Source: an uncultured Marinoscillum sp. (GTDB lineage Bacteria; Bacteroidota; Bacteroidia; Cytophagales; MED-G16). From it: a stretch of 50,139 bases of DNA. Made by a program: the position numbers and the translations under genes. This document shows, piece after piece, positions 9,460 through 20,018 of this stretch. The first letter of the stretch is position 1. Each line of letters begins with the position of its first letter. Location of the stretch: positions 1 to 50,139 of the forward strand of contig CACPJB010000004.1 in the NCBI GenBank assembly GCA_902634135.1, read 5' to 3'. Below the pieces are notes generated by a model, which saw only the letters and a program-made list of their open reading frames with translations, was not told the DNA's origin and made no database searches.

Positions 9460-10727
9460 AAATTAATTTTTTTAAACCCTGTATACTTATGTAATACTTC
9501 GGGTATCTTGATCTCATTTTTATCCTGATGAGTTTCTAAGATTGAAGCTACAATTCTTGGTAGAGCTAAAGCTGAACCATTTAGTGTATGAGCTAATACT
9601 TTATCTTTACTTTTTTTTATTTTTAGGTTCATCCTATTTGATTGATATGTCTTAAAATTACTTACTGAGCTACATTCTAGCCATCTCTTTTGACCTGGAG
9701 CAAATACCTCAAAATCGTAGGTTATGCTTGAAGAAAACCCTAAATCACCAGCACATAATAAAAGTTTTCTATATGAAATTTCTAATGATTTAATTAGGCT
9801 CTCAACATAATTACACATCTCTTCTAAAGCTTTATCAGATTTATCTTCGCTTTCTATTTGTACAATTTCAACTTTATCAAATTGATGCAATCTGTTTAAT
9901 CCTCTGACATGTGTGCCCCATGAACCTGCCTCTTTTCTAAAACATGGCGTGTATGCAACATTTTTGATGGGTAGTTTTTCCTCGTCAATTATATTTTTTC
10001 TATAAATATTTGTCAAGGGAACTTCTGCAGTAGGTATCATGAACAAATTTTCATTTTCAATTTTATACATCATACCTTCTTTATCAGGAAGTTGGCCAGT
10101 TCCAAAACCAGAATCTTCGTTAACTAATATTGGTGGTTGGATCTCAGTATATCCTTTTTTTTCTGCTTCATCTAAAAAATAGTTTATTAAAGCCCTTTGA
10201 ATTTTTGCTCCTTTGTCTCTATAAATTGGAAAACCTGCACCAGTAATTTTATTTCCATTATCAAAATCAATTAGATCAAACTCTTTAATAAGATCCCAAT
10301 GAGGTTTTAGTTGTTCATTATCATTTATTAATACCTCATTTTTTGATATTTCTATATTATTTTCTTCTGAATTCCCTTCGGGAACTTTATCATCTGGAAC
10401 ATTAGGAATGTTTACTAAAATATTTTTAATTTCTAATTCTTTTTCCTTTAATCCTTCAGAGATTAATTTGCTTTTGTCTTTAATTTCAGTTGATTTTATT
10501 TTTAGGTCTTGTATATTTTTATCTCCAGACTTAATTTTATTGCCAATTTCCTTGGCTAATTTATTAGATTCAAATAATAAGTTATCAAGTTTTGATTTTA
10601 ATGATTTTCTATCATCATCTAAACTTATAATATCTTCAATTATCTTTTCAATATTTTCAAGACCTCTTTTTTTGAGGGAATTAATATAATTTTCTTTTTC
10701 AATTCTTATCTTATTAATTTCAATCAT
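9456..10727 (-). CDS. serS: Seryl-tRNA synthetase
   Basis: N-terminal coiled-coil arm; class II motifs FRKEAGSWGTHVRGLNRLHQFDKVE and LNGSALALPRIVASILE. Confidence 0.95.
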   Translation of the reverse strand: MIEINKIRIEKENYINSLKKRGLENIEKIIEDIISLDDDRKSLKSKLDNLLFESNKLAKEIGNKIKSGDKNIQDLKIKSTEIKDKSKLISEGLKEKELEIKNILVNIPNVPDDKVPEGNSEENNIEISKNEVLINDNEQLKPHWDLIKEFDLIDFDNGNKITGAGFPIYRDKGAKIQRALINYFLDEAEKKGYTEIQPPILVNEDSGFGTGQLPDKEGMMYKIENENLFMIPTAEVPLTNIYRKNIIDEEKLPIKNVAYTPCFRKEAGSWGTHVRGLNRLHQFDKVEIVQIESEDKSDKALEEMCNYVESLIKSLEISYRKLLLCAGDLGFSSSITYDFEVFAPGQKRWLECSSVSNFKTYQSNRMNLKIKKSKDKVLAHTLNGSALALPRIVASILETHQDKNEIKIPEVLHKYTGFKKINL

Positions 10728-10799
10728 AACATGAAATTTTAATGCGAAGTTATTATGAATGCTTATTAAAGCTCAATCTAATAAAAATTAATTTTTTTT

Positions 10800-10829
10800 T
10801 TGACAATATCTATAATAATGGTATCATTG
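10800..10829 (+). promoter_or_regulatory. Candidate Bacteroidota-type promoter for rho
   Basis: TTG (10800-10802), 19-nt spacer, TATCATTG (one mismatch to the TAnnTTTG -7 element). Confidence 0.45.
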
Positions 10830-10900
10830 CGGTGTCAATTGTTATTAGGCCAACCCTAAAACATAAATCAATCAATTAATAATCAATAAATTTCACAGAT

Positions 10901-12301
10901 ATGTATACAATGGACGAGTTAAATGATAAGTTATTATCAGAACTAAAAAATATTACTGAAGAGTTAGGAATTAAGGGAGCGTCAAAACTTTCAAAACAAG
11001 ATCTAATTTATAAGATATTGGATGAACAAGCTATTTCCAAACCAAAGAAAAGTTCTGATAAAAAATCTACAAAAATATCTAAGCCATCAGATAAAACTAG
11101 AAGTACTACTTCTTCAAGAAAGCCATCAAGGCCTGTAAAAGATAGTAGGCAGAAAAAATCAGATTATGAAAATCAAATTAAAGAATTTGAAGGGGTAATT
11201 GAGAGTGAAGGTGTTCTTGAGATGATGCAAGATGGTTATGGGTTTTTAAGAAGTAGTGATTATAATTATCTAGCAAGTCCTGATGATATCTATGTTTCTC
11301 CATCTCAAATAAAATTATTTGGTTTAAAGACTGGAGACACAGTATTTGGCAAAATTAGGCCACCTAAAGAAAACGAAAAATATTTTGCTCTAATAGAAGT
11401 TTCAAAAATTAATGGGAAAACACCTGATGAAGTTAGAGATAGAATTCCATTCAAATATCTTACGCCTTTATTTCCAGAAGAAAAATTAAATTTAAGTACT
11501 AATCAAGATAATTATTCAACAAGAATACTTGATTTGTTTTCACCTATTGGTAAAGGTCAAAGGGGAATGATTGTTTCTCAACCAAAAACGGGAAAGACAG
11601 TTTTATTAAAGCAAATAGCAAACGCAATTGCTGAAAATCATCCTGAAGTATATTTAATGATATTACTAATTGATGAGAGGCCAGAGGAAGTTACTGATAT
11701 GGCAAGAAGCGTTAAAGCTGAAGTAGTTTCATCAACTTTTGATGAACAAGCTGAAAGACATGTTAAGGTTGCTAATATTATTCTTGAAAAAGCTAAGAGG
11801 ATGGTTGAATGTGGACATGATGTCGTAATTTTACTTGATTCAATAACTAGGTTAGCTAGAGCTCATAATACTGTTATACCATCATCAGGTAAAATTTTAT
11901 CTGGGGGTGTTGATGCAAATGCACTACACAAGCCTAAACGATTTTTTGGTGCAGCTAGAAATGTTGAGAAAGGCGGTTCTTTAACTATAATTGCAACAGC
12001 TTTAATTGAAACGGGTTCTAAGATGGATGAGGTTATTTTTGAAGAGTTTAAAGGTACTGGAAACATGGAACTACAATTAGATAGAAAACTTTCAAATAGA
12101 AGAATTTACCCAGCTATCGATGTTACAGCATCAGGCACTAGAAGGGAAGATCTGTTAATGGAAAAAGATGAACTTTCCAGGTTATGGATTTTAAGAAAAT
12201 ATTTAGCTGATATGAATTCAGTAGAAGCTATGGAATTTTTGTTATCAAAAATTAAAGGGACAAGAAATAATGAAGAGTTTCTTGTTTCAATGAACGGCTA
12301 A
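10901..12301 (+). CDS. rho: Transcription termination factor Rho
   Basis: [24 protein letters not shown] Walker [25 protein letters not shown]; low-complexity basic N-terminal insert. Confidence 0.96.
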   Translation: MYTMDELNDKLLSELKNITEELGIKGASKLSKQDLIYKILDEQAISKPKKSSDKKSTKISKPSDKTRSTTSSRKPSRPVKDSRQKKSDYENQIKEFEGVIESEGVLEMMQDGYGFLRSSDYNYLASPDDIYVSPSQIKLFGLKTGDTVFGKIRPPKENEKYFALIEVSKINGKTPDEVRDRIPFKYLTPLFPEEKLNLSTNQDNYSTRILDLFSPIGKGQRGMIVSQPKTGKTVLLKQIANAIAENHPEVYLMILLIDERPEEVTDMARSVKAEVVSSTFDEQAERHVKVANIILEKAKRMVECGHDVVILLDSITRLARAHNTVIPSSGKILSGGVDANALHKPKRFFGAARNVEKGGSLTIIATALIETGSKMDEVIFEEFKGTGNMELQLDRKLSNRRIYPAIDVTASGTRREDLLMEKDELSRLWILRKYLADMNSVEAMEFLLSKIKGTRNNEEFLVSMNG

Positions 12302-12361
12302 TTCTTAACTTTTCTTAATTTTTTCTATTAAATAATAAATTTAATTTCTAGATTTATTTTC

Positions 12362-13123
12362 ATGTTTTTTCAGACAAAAAATCTAGACAATAAAAAAGTT
12401 TTTGATATTGTTTCTAATGACTTTAGATACGCTAAAGCTCTGGACTCTTTTGGAATTGATTTTTATAATAATTACGACTTTACAATAAAAGAAATTTGTA
12501 AGGAAAAAGGTCTTTCCTCGGGTTCAATTCATGGGTATAGGATAGCGATGGATGAATCTTTTGATTTAGACTTAAACACATTAAAGTCATCTCCTATAAA
12601 TTTAGTTATTGAATATTTGAAGCATAATCACAGTTACTTTATCAAAAATAAATTACCATACATAAGAAATTTAATATCTAACTTATCTGTAGATAAAACA
12701 CAATATAATTTTTTTAAAGATCTGAAATTTATTTTTCCTCATTTCTATGAAGATTTTGTTGAGCATATTCTAGAGGAAGAAAAGTATATTTTTACTTATA
12801 TCCAAAAACTTTTTGAATTAGATGGAAATCATAAAAACCATGCCAAAATGTTTTTTGAGATGAAGAAAATTTCCTTGAAAGATATTGCTAAAGAACACTT
12901 AGAAGAAGATTCTGAAATGGAAGGTATTAGAGGGCTTACTAAAAATTATTCATTAAAACAGGTTACAAATTTGCATCTTAAAGTTATTTTTCAAGAGCTA
13001 AAAGCCTTTGACGCTGAATTAGATATTCATTCTAAAATTGAAAATGAAATATTATTTCCAAGAGCAATTGAACTCCAAGATAAAGTCTCTAATCAAATTA
13101 GAAATATTTCTTTTCTTAATTAA
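12362..13123 (+). CDS. RIC (ScdA/YtfE)-like hemerythrin-domain protein
   Basis: N-terminal ScdA_N-like GIDF...TIKEICKEKGL; later H/E helices HNHSYF, FVEHILEEE, AKEHLEEDSE, IENEILFPRA fit hemerythrin ligands. Confidence 0.65.
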   Translation: MFFQTKNLDNKKVFDIVSNDFRYAKALDSFGIDFYNNYDFTIKEICKEKGLSSGSIHGYRIAMDESFDLDLNTLKSSPINLVIEYLKHNHSYFIKNKLPYIRNLISNLSVDKTQYNFFKDLKFIFPHFYEDFVEHILEEEKYIFTYIQKLFELDGNHKNHAKMFFEMKKISLKDIAKEHLEEDSEMEGIRGLTKNYSLKQVTNLHLKVIFQELKAFDAELDIHSKIENEILFPRAIELQDKVSNQIRNISFLN

Positions 13124-13539
13124 TGGGAAGAATCCTATGTTTTGATTTTGGTTTAAAAAGGGTAGGTATTGCCGTTACAGATGAACTTAAAATAATTTCT
13201 TCACCATATGATACTATTAATTCTGAAGATGTTATTTCATTTATTCAGTCATATAAAAAAGAAAATGATATTGATCTAATAGTTGTTGGTTTACCTTACG
13301 ACCTCAAAGGTAAAAGTACTGACGCAACAACACATACATTAAGTTTTATTAAAAAAATCAAATCACATTTCACTCATATTAATATTGATACTTATGATGA
13401 AAGATATACTTCAAAAATTGCAAAAGATGCGATTTTAAGTATGGGTAAAAATAAGAAGTATAGACAAAACAAAAGTAATGTAGATAAAATTAGTGCTTCA
13501 TTAATTTTACAGTCATATTTGAAAAGAAAAAGTATATGA
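13123..13539 (+). CDS. ruvX: RuvX/YqgF-family Holliday junction resolvase
   Basis: ILCFDFGLKRVGIAVTD, VVGLPYDLKG, DERYTS. Confidence 0.9.
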   Translation: MGRILCFDFGLKRVGIAVTDELKIISSPYDTINSEDVISFIQSYKKENDIDLIVVGLPYDLKGKSTDATTHTLSFIKKIKSHFTHINIDTYDERYTSKIAKDAILSMGKNKKYRQNKSNVDKISASLILQSYLKRKSI

Positions 13540-14075
13540 TTTATCCAATTGTTCTTTATGGTAGTTCAGTTTTGAGAGAAAAATGCAAGGATATAGTTCC
13601 TGGGAAAATAGATGTTAAGTCCTTATCAGAAGATATGTTTGAAACAATGCATAATGCAGATGGAATAGGATTAGCTGCACCTCAGATTGGTATTTCTAAG
13701 AGAATTTTTGTTGTAGATGGCACATCTTTAGATAATGAAGAGATGAAGAATTTTAAGAAAGTGTTTATTAATCCAAAATTAGTTAATGAGTCTGGTGAAT
13801 CCTGGGGTTTTGATGAAGGCTGTCTAAGTATTCCAGGTATTAGAGAAGAAGTAAAAAGGAAAAATGATATTGAGTTATCATATTTTGATGTGGATTGGAA
13901 TGAAAGAAAAGAATATTTTTCGGGAATGCAAGCAAGAGTTATTCAGCATGAATATGATCATATTGAGGGTAAATTATTTATTGATTATTTATCTGCACTT
14001 AAAAGAAAGCTTATTAAAAATAAATTACTAGAAATTACTAAAGGTAATTGTGATGTTAACTATAATGTGGAATGA
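13536..14075 (+). CDS. def: Peptide deformylase
   Basis: GIGLAAPQIG, EGCLSIPG, QHEYDHIEG. Confidence 0.95.
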   Translation: MIYPIVLYGSSVLREKCKDIVPGKIDVKSLSEDMFETMHNADGIGLAAPQIGISKRIFVVDGTSLDNEEMKNFKKVFINPKLVNESGESWGFDEGCLSIPGIREEVKRKNDIELSYFDVDWNERKEYFSGMQARVIQHEYDHIEGKLFIDYLSALKRKLIKNKLLEITKGNCDVNYNVE

Positions 14076-15385
14076 TGAATCCTAAAACTATCAATAAGCT
14101 CTATTCTCTTTATAAATCATCAAGTGGTGTTTCAATTGACACCAGGAATATAAAGGATAATTCAATTTATTTTTCTTTAAAAGGATCAAATTTTAATGGC
14201 AATGATTTTGCATTAGAAGCACTCAATAAAGGTGCAACAATCTCCGTAGTAGATGATATCTCATTGAAAGGAAAATCAGATAATTTATTTTTTGTAGAGG
14301 ATGTGCTATCAGCTTTACAAAATTTAGCTATCCATCATAGAGATAATTTAAATATTCCTGTGATTGGCATAACGGGATCTAACGGAAAAACAACTACAAA
14401 AAATCTGATTGAAAAAGTTTTGTCATCAAAGTATAAAGTTAAAGCTACGGATGGAAATTTAAATAATCATATAGGAGTTCCTCTAAGTGTTTTAGCTATT
14501 AAGAAAACTCATCAAGTGGCAGTAATTGAAATGGGAGCAAGTGCAGTTGGTGAGATAAAGTTTTTGTGTAGTATTTCTAAACCATCAATTGGACTAATTA
14601 CGAATATTTCTAATGCACATATTGAAGGTTTTAAATCTTTAGATGGGGTAGTCAGAGGAAAGTCTGAACTTTTTGATTATCTATTAAAAAATAAAGGCAA
14701 AGTCATAATTAATACTTTTGATAAAATAATTAATAATTTCTCAAAAAGATTCAAAGATCCTATATGTGTAGACGGTGATAACTCAATTATAAATGTGAAA
14801 CTAATTGAGTCGGAGCCTGACATTAAATTTCAACTGATTAATGGAGAGGTTTTTACATCAAATCTATTCGGAGAATATAATTTTCAAAACATTCTATTTG
14901 CTATTACTATTGGTAAATATTTTGACATTGAAGAGCAAGTTTCTTCAAAAGCTATAAGTGATTTTCAGGGTGATACAAATAGGTCAGAGAAAAAATATGT
15001 TGGCTCTAATTGTCTTATGCTTGATTCTTATAATGCTAATCCAACTTCTATGAGAAATGCTATTATATCTTTTTCAAAATTTAAAAATAAAAATAAGATT
15101 TTGATTCTTAGCGATATGAACGAGTTAGGAGAAAGCTCTAAAGAAGAACATATTAGTATTGCAAATTTAATTGATTCCTTAAAAATAAAAGATTGTTATT
15201 TAATAGGAGAAAACATGAAGATTGGGCACAAAATATTAGATAATTCAAAGTGGTTCAAAGATGTGGGTGATCTCAAAAATATGCTTAGTTCTATAAAAAT
15301 TAAAAATTCTGACATTTTGATTAAAGGGTCAAGAAGTTTTAAGCTAGAAAAATTAGAAAATATTATTAGGCAAATATCAGTTTAA
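14072..15385 (+). CDS. murF: UDP-N-acetylmuramoyl-tripeptide--D-alanyl-D-alanine ligase
   Basis: GVSIDTRNI, GITGSNGKTTTKN, LNNHIGVPLSVL, DSYNANPTSM. Confidence 0.93.
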   Translation: MMNPKTINKLYSLYKSSSGVSIDTRNIKDNSIYFSLKGSNFNGNDFALEALNKGATISVVDDISLKGKSDNLFFVEDVLSALQNLAIHHRDNLNIPVIGITGSNGKTTTKNLIEKVLSSKYKVKATDGNLNNHIGVPLSVLAIKKTHQVAVIEMGASAVGEIKFLCSISKPSIGLITNISNAHIEGFKSLDGVVRGKSELFDYLLKNKGKVIINTFDKIINNFSKRFKDPICVDGDNSIINVKLIESEPDIKFQLINGEVFTSNLFGEYNFQNILFAITIGKYFDIEEQVSSKAISDFQGDTNRSEKKYVGSNCLMLDSYNANPTSMRNAIISFSKFKNKNKILILSDMNELGESSKEEHISIANLIDSLKIKDCYLIGENMKIGHKILDNSKWFKDVGDLKNMLSSIKIKNSDILIKGSRSFKLEKLENIIRQISV

Positions 15386-15941
15386 TATTTGTTGTAAAAA
15401 GTTTTATTCCTATAGCTAACAAAATAATTCCAAATACTTTTCTTAAAATATTTATGCCTTGAGAACCTAATACTTTTTGTAATTTTTCAGATGATTTAAG
15501 AACAATATAAACTAAAATCATATTAAAAATTATTGCAAGAATAATATTGATTTCATTATACTCTGACTTTATAGAAATAAGTGTTGTTAATGTACCTGGG
15601 CCAGCAATTAAAGGAAATGCTATTGGAACAACAGATGCGGTTTTGGGATTATTGTCTTTATAAAGCTTTATGCCAAGAATCATTTCTGTGGCTAAAAATA
15701 AAATTATAATTGAACCTGCTACTGCAAATGAATTTATATCTACACCTAATAAATTTAAAAGTGCCTCACCTATATATAAAAAAACAACCATAATCAGAAG
15801 TGAAATTATTGATGCTTTTTCTGATTCTATTACTTTAAACTTTTCTCTAAAAAGAACAATTAAAGGAATATTGCCGACTATATCTATAATTGCAAATAAA
15901 ATCATTGTAGCTGAAATAAATTCTTTGAAATTGAAGTCCAT
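15366..15941 (-). CDS. MarC-family integral membrane protein
   Basis: Multi-TM; DIVGNIPLIVLF, AFPLIAGPGTLTTLIS. Confidence 0.85.
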   Translation of the reverse strand: MDFNFKEFISATMILFAIIDIVGNIPLIVLFREKFKVIESEKASIISLLIMVVFLYIGEALLNLLGVDINSFAVAGSIIILFLATEMILGIKLYKDNNPKTASVVPIAFPLIAGPGTLTTLISIKSEYNEINIILAIIFNMILVYIVLKSSEKLQKVLGSQGINILRKVFGIILLAIGIKLFTTNIKLIFA

Positions 15942-15980
15942 ATTTTATAATTAAGCGCGCAAATATAAAATTTTAAATTT

Positions 15981-16010
15981 AAAAGAAAAATGCCCCATTT
16001 GAGTGGGGCA
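15981..16010 (-). terminator. Intrinsic terminator/attenuator-like hairpin on the minus strand, upstream of marC
   Basis: TGCCCCA-CTCAAA-TGGGGCA stem (7 bp) followed on the minus strand by TTTTTCTTTT. Confidence 0.6.
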
Positions 16011-16221
16011 CTAACTAACTAACCAAGTCTGTGTTTTTAAACCAAACTATAAAATGAATACACTAAATTAAAATATTTTTAATATAATATTTATTTTTTT
16101 ACATAAATATCATCTTATTAATATAATTATTAAATAATTTATAATTTTTAATCAAATAATTTAAAATAATTTAAATATTCGATTTATTTCGATGCTTTTT
16201 TAAAAAATATCTAATGAAAAA

Positions 16222-17523
16222 TTATTTAACTACTGAAGATGTTACTGCTCTTTGGAATAATTCAGAGGAGTTATCGTAAATATTTTGTGTTTGTTTAAAA
16301 ATTATGCCTATAAACTTATCATTTGGATCAGCAAAATATGAGGTATTATAATATCCTCCCCAGTACAGTGTCCCTTTACTTCCTCTTCCTCCTAATCTTA
16401 AGTCTTCTTCTCTTATTAACCCAAATGCTAGTCCATGACCAAGAGGAAATGATTCAGTTTTAAGATTACCTTTCCCATAATTTAAAAGATAAAAATTTTC
16501 AATTCCAGGTAACTGATTTTCAAAAAGTAAATCATTTGTCTGTTTACTAATAAAACTTTTTCCTTTAAAATTTCCATCATTAATGAAAACAGAAAGAAAA
16601 TTGTAATAATCTTTTACTGTACTTGAAAGACCACATCCACCTGCGAAAAACCTCTTACTCCCCTCAATAGGATAATTCACATTAAATCTATTATCTCTAA
16701 ATATTTTCCATTTTTTATTTTCCTTTGTTAAAACTGGTACAAGTCTATTTTCTTTATCCTTTGGAAGGTAAAAATATGTATCATTCATTTCAAGAGGACT
16801 AAATATCTCCTCTTTAAAAAAAACATCTAAAGTTTTTTTAGATACAATCTCAATTAGATATCCCAAAACATCAAGACCAATTCCATAAGTATATTTTTCT
16901 CCTGGTTCATGGTGGAGAGGGACATGAGCTAAATTTTTAATAGTTTCACCAATGGAGATATCTTCATCACAGAAACAAAGCACCCCGTTTTTCATAAATT
17001 GATTTTTGGCTTTTTGATAAATTGATTTTATTGCTGGGTTTCCATCAATGAAGCCGTATCCAATTCCAGATGTATGAGTTAGTAATTGACGAATAGTAAT
17101 TTTATTTTTTGATGGAATGCTTGAGTAAGAAGAGTCATATTTATTAAAATTTTCTAAAATTGTAATGTTCTTAAATTCTGGTATATATTTTTCAATTGGA
17201 TCATCTAGACCTATTAATCCATTTTCCCATAATTTTATAACTCCAATAGAAGTAATCGCTTTTGTCATTGAAGCTATTCTAAAAATATCATCAATCTTGT
17301 ACTTTTCTTTACTTACCGGGTCTTTTATTCCGTAAGCTTTGTGAAATAGAATATTTTTCTCATCTCCAACTATAACTACAGCTCCAGGAATATTATTTTT
17401 TTCTATTTCTGATGATATTAAATTGTCAATATTCGATAGTCTAGTATTACTGAGTCTAGTATTATAATTATAAGTACATCCTACTAAAAATAAGATTAAA
17501 AAAATATATAAATTACTTCCCAT
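16222..17523 (-). CDS. Serine hydrolase, class C beta-lactamase-like lipoprotein
   Basis: FRIASMTKAITSIG (SxxK), TYGIGLDVLGYLIE (YxN-type region YGI), LLTHTSGIGYG; N-terminal lipobox LFLVGC. Confidence 0.88.
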   Translation of the reverse strand: MGSNLYIFLILFLVGCTYNYNTRLSNTRLSNIDNLISSEIEKNNIPGAVVIVGDEKNILFHKAYGIKDPVSKEKYKIDDIFRIASMTKAITSIGVIKLWENGLIGLDDPIEKYIPEFKNITILENFNKYDSSYSSIPSKNKITIRQLLTHTSGIGYGFIDGNPAIKSIYQKAKNQFMKNGVLCFCDEDISIGETIKNLAHVPLHHEPGEKYTYGIGLDVLGYLIEIVSKKTLDVFFKEEIFSPLEMNDTYFYLPKDKENRLVPVLTKENKKWKIFRDNRFNVNYPIEGSKRFFAGGCGLSSTVKDYYNFLSVFINDGNFKGKSFISKQTNDLLFENQLPGIENFYLLNYGKGNLKTESFPLGHGLAFGLIREEDLRLGGRGSKGTLYWGGYYNTSYFADPNDKFIGIIFKQTQNIYDNSSELFQRAVTSSVVK

Positions 17524-17540
17524 ACTTATTGATTAAGTTA

Positions 17541-18725
17541 ATGAATTTTAATGAAATGAAGCCAAACCTAATTTTTAAAAATTTTATTCTAATTTTTCTG
17601 ATCTTTTTTATAAATATTTCATGTAAAGATGAAAAGCAATTTCAATTGACAACATATGTTATTCCTATTAATGGTGGAGAGATCTTCCCAGCACCTGGTA
17701 TGTATGATGCCGGAAGTAAATTAATATTTGAAGCAATTGAAAATAATGAAAATTTTACCTTTTCAAGATGGTCTGGCAGTGTAAATGATGTTTCAAACCC
17801 TTTAGAGATTCAAATAAATTCAGATCTTAGTATTGTTGCTGAGTTTACAGAAAAAGTATCCCCATCAAAAGATTCGGATAATGATGGAGTTATTGATTCA
17901 GATGATCTATGTCCAAATACAAAGGAAGGCTTTGTAGTGGATGAGAATGGATGTAAAATAGAAAATGAGTTTGATGATAATTATTCATTAGTTTGGGGTG
18001 ATGAATTTGAATACGAGGGAGAATTAGATAAAAATAAATGGCACCACCAAATAATACCACCAAATAATGGAAGTTGGTGGAATGATGAGATGCAGCATTA
18101 TACTAATAATATAAAAAATTCATTTGTTAGTGATGGTACTATGAAAATAGTTTCTATCAAAGAAAATTATACTTTTAATAATTCAACAAAAAATTACACA
18201 TCTGCAAGACTAAATTCAAAATATAGTTTTAAATATGGTAGAGTGGATGTAAGAGCAAAACTACCATCAATTCAAGGAACATGGCCAGCTATATGGACTT
18301 TAGGAACAAATATTAATGAAGTAGGTAATTACTTTGGTGACTCTGATGGTAGTGTTGGTTGGCCAAGATGTGGAGAAATAGATATAATGGAACAGAATGG
18401 TTGGAATAAAAACGAACTATATGGATATTTTCATTTTGCAAATCCTCAGGGTGATTACGGATCACATGGTAGTGTTACAAATATTTCTAATTCATCTGAT
18501 AAATACCATATATATTCTATGGAATGGACTGACAAAGTCATCAGAATATTGTTGGATAATAAAGAATTTGTTTCTCTAATAAACAATGGAGATGTTCCAT
18601 ATGATAATCCTCATTATCTATTATTAAACATAGCTATAGGTGGAAATTTAGGAGGAGATATTTCTCCAAATTTCATTCAAGATACAATGGAGATAGATTA
18701 TGTTAGGGTTTTCAAGAGGTATTAG
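17541..18725 (+). CDS. GH16 family glucanase (laminarinase-like) lipoprotein with InlB-like repeat and TSP3-like linker; ORF track start 17529 is TTG, ATG at 17541 or 17556 more likely
   Basis: Catalytic GEIDIMEQNG (ExDxxE); lipobox INISC; DSDNDGVIDSDDLCPNTKEG; WSGSVNDVSNPLEI. Confidence 0.9.
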   Translation: MNFNEMKPNLIFKNFILIFLIFFINISCKDEKQFQLTTYVIPINGGEIFPAPGMYDAGSKLIFEAIENNENFTFSRWSGSVNDVSNPLEIQINSDLSIVAEFTEKVSPSKDSDNDGVIDSDDLCPNTKEGFVVDENGCKIENEFDDNYSLVWGDEFEYEGELDKNKWHHQIIPPNNGSWWNDEMQHYTNNIKNSFVSDGTMKIVSIKENYTFNNSTKNYTSARLNSKYSFKYGRVDVRAKLPSIQGTWPAIWTLGTNINEVGNYFGDSDGSVGWPRCGEIDIMEQNGWNKNELYGYFHFANPQGDYGSHGSVTNISNSSDKYHIYSMEWTDKVIRILLDNKEFVSLINNGDVPYDNPHYLLLNIAIGGNLGGDISPNFIQDTMEIDYVRVFKRY

Positions 18726-18733
18726 AATATCAA

Positions 18734-19951
18734 ATGAAAATAAACTTTAATATATATTTGGTAATCTTTGTTATGGTGGTATTTTTTGTTATATCTTTTA
18801 TAACAAATATTATTGGCCCACTTATTCCTCAGTTTATTAAAACTTATAATTTAAGTTTAGTTTTAGCTTCTTTTTTACCCCTTTCTTTTTTTTTTTCATA
18901 TGGTATATTTTCAATTCCCGCAGGAATTTATCTTGAAAGATATGGGGGTAAAATAATAATGATAGTTGCTTTTCTAATATCTTCATTTGGAGCCGGATTA
19001 ATAATTGCTTTTCCTGGTTACATTTCATTTATTATATCTTTTTTTTTGATAGGTACAGGCATGGCAATATTACAGGTTGCTATTAACCCTTTACTAAGGC
19101 ATGCTGTTTCAGGGGAAAACTTTGCATTCTTTTCCATTATTGGACAATTAGCTTTTGGATCAGCATCTTTTATCAGTCCCATCTTCTATAAATTTCTTTT
19201 AGAAAATAACAATCCTTTAGGAATTACTTTTTTCAGTTATAGTCCTTGGATGTGGATTTATGTACTTTTTATTGGAGCTGTAATATTGCTTCTAATTTTC
19301 CTTCATTTTCTAAAAATTCCAGATAATGATTCAGAAATTGAACGATTTGATTTTGATACCTTCTTTAAATTTTTAAATAATCGAAAAACATACTTCTATT
19401 TCTTTGGAATTTTTTGTTATGTAGGTGTAGAGCAAGGGATAAATAATTGGTCTTCTGAATTTTTATATCAGTATCATTCTTTAGATCCCGATGTTATAGG
19501 AGTTGATGTTATATCTTCCTTTTGGGGTAATTTAACAGTAGGAACTATTGTTAGTCTCTTCTTAATTAAAATTATTAATGAAAAGAAACTTTTAAATATT
19601 TATGCTCTTTCTTCTTCTTTACTAATTTTTACTGCAATTCATGGTGATGCAGATTTTTCTGTCCTTTCATTTAAGCTTTTAGGGTTTTCAATTTCAGGTG
19701 TATGGTCAGTTATGATCTCAATGGGATTAAATTCAATACCTAAAAATCATTCAATATTTACGGGGATTCTTTTAACTGGAATTATTGGAGGTGCTGTTTT
19801 CCCCTTTCTCATAGCACTAACTGGTCAATTATTTGGTTTAAAAATAGGCATGCATGTAATTTTGGTTGGGTTGTTATATTTATCTTTTGTTGGCTTTACA
19901 GCAAAGCCATTAGTTTCAAATAAAATTGTAAAAATTAGTGGAGTTAAATGA
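18734..19951 (+). CDS. MFS sugar permease (FucP/FHS-like)
   Basis: 12-TM-like; GPLIPQFIKTYNL, IPAGIYLERYGGK, GTGMAILQVAINPLLR. Confidence 0.8.
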   Translation: MKINFNIYLVIFVMVVFFVISFITNIIGPLIPQFIKTYNLSLVLASFLPLSFFFSYGIFSIPAGIYLERYGGKIIMIVAFLISSFGAGLIIAFPGYISFIISFFLIGTGMAILQVAINPLLRHAVSGENFAFFSIIGQLAFGSASFISPIFYKFLLENNNPLGITFFSYSPWMWIYVLFIGAVILLLIFLHFLKIPDNDSEIERFDFDTFFKFLNNRKTYFYFFGIFCYVGVEQGINNWSSEFLYQYHSLDPDVIGVDVISSFWGNLTVGTIVSLFLIKIINEKKLLNIYALSSSLLIFTAIHGDADFSVLSFKLLGFSISGVWSVMISMGLNSIPKNHSIFTGILLTGIIGGAVFPFLIALTGQLFGLKIGMHVILVGLLYLSFVGFTAKPLVSNKIVKISGVK

Positions 19952-19973
19952 AAACAAATGCAATTACCCTGGC

Positions 19974-20004
19974 TTGGATTAGTTGATTAATACTTATAGA
20001 TTTG
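19974..20004 (+). promoter_or_regulatory. Bacteroidota-type promoter for tRNA-Val
   Basis: TTG (19974-19976), 20-nt spacer, TAGATTTG (exact TAnnTTTG, 19997-20004), 14 nt before tRNA start. Confidence 0.65.
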
Positions 20005-20018
20005 CTCACTAATTTTTT

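Noticed and set aside
10408-10689. 93-aa plus-strand ORF
   Set aside because: Antisense to the serS coiled-coil region; Leu/Ser-rich composition expected from the complement of Lys/Asp/Glu codons
15670-15954. 94-aa plus-strand ORF
   Set aside because: Antisense to marC
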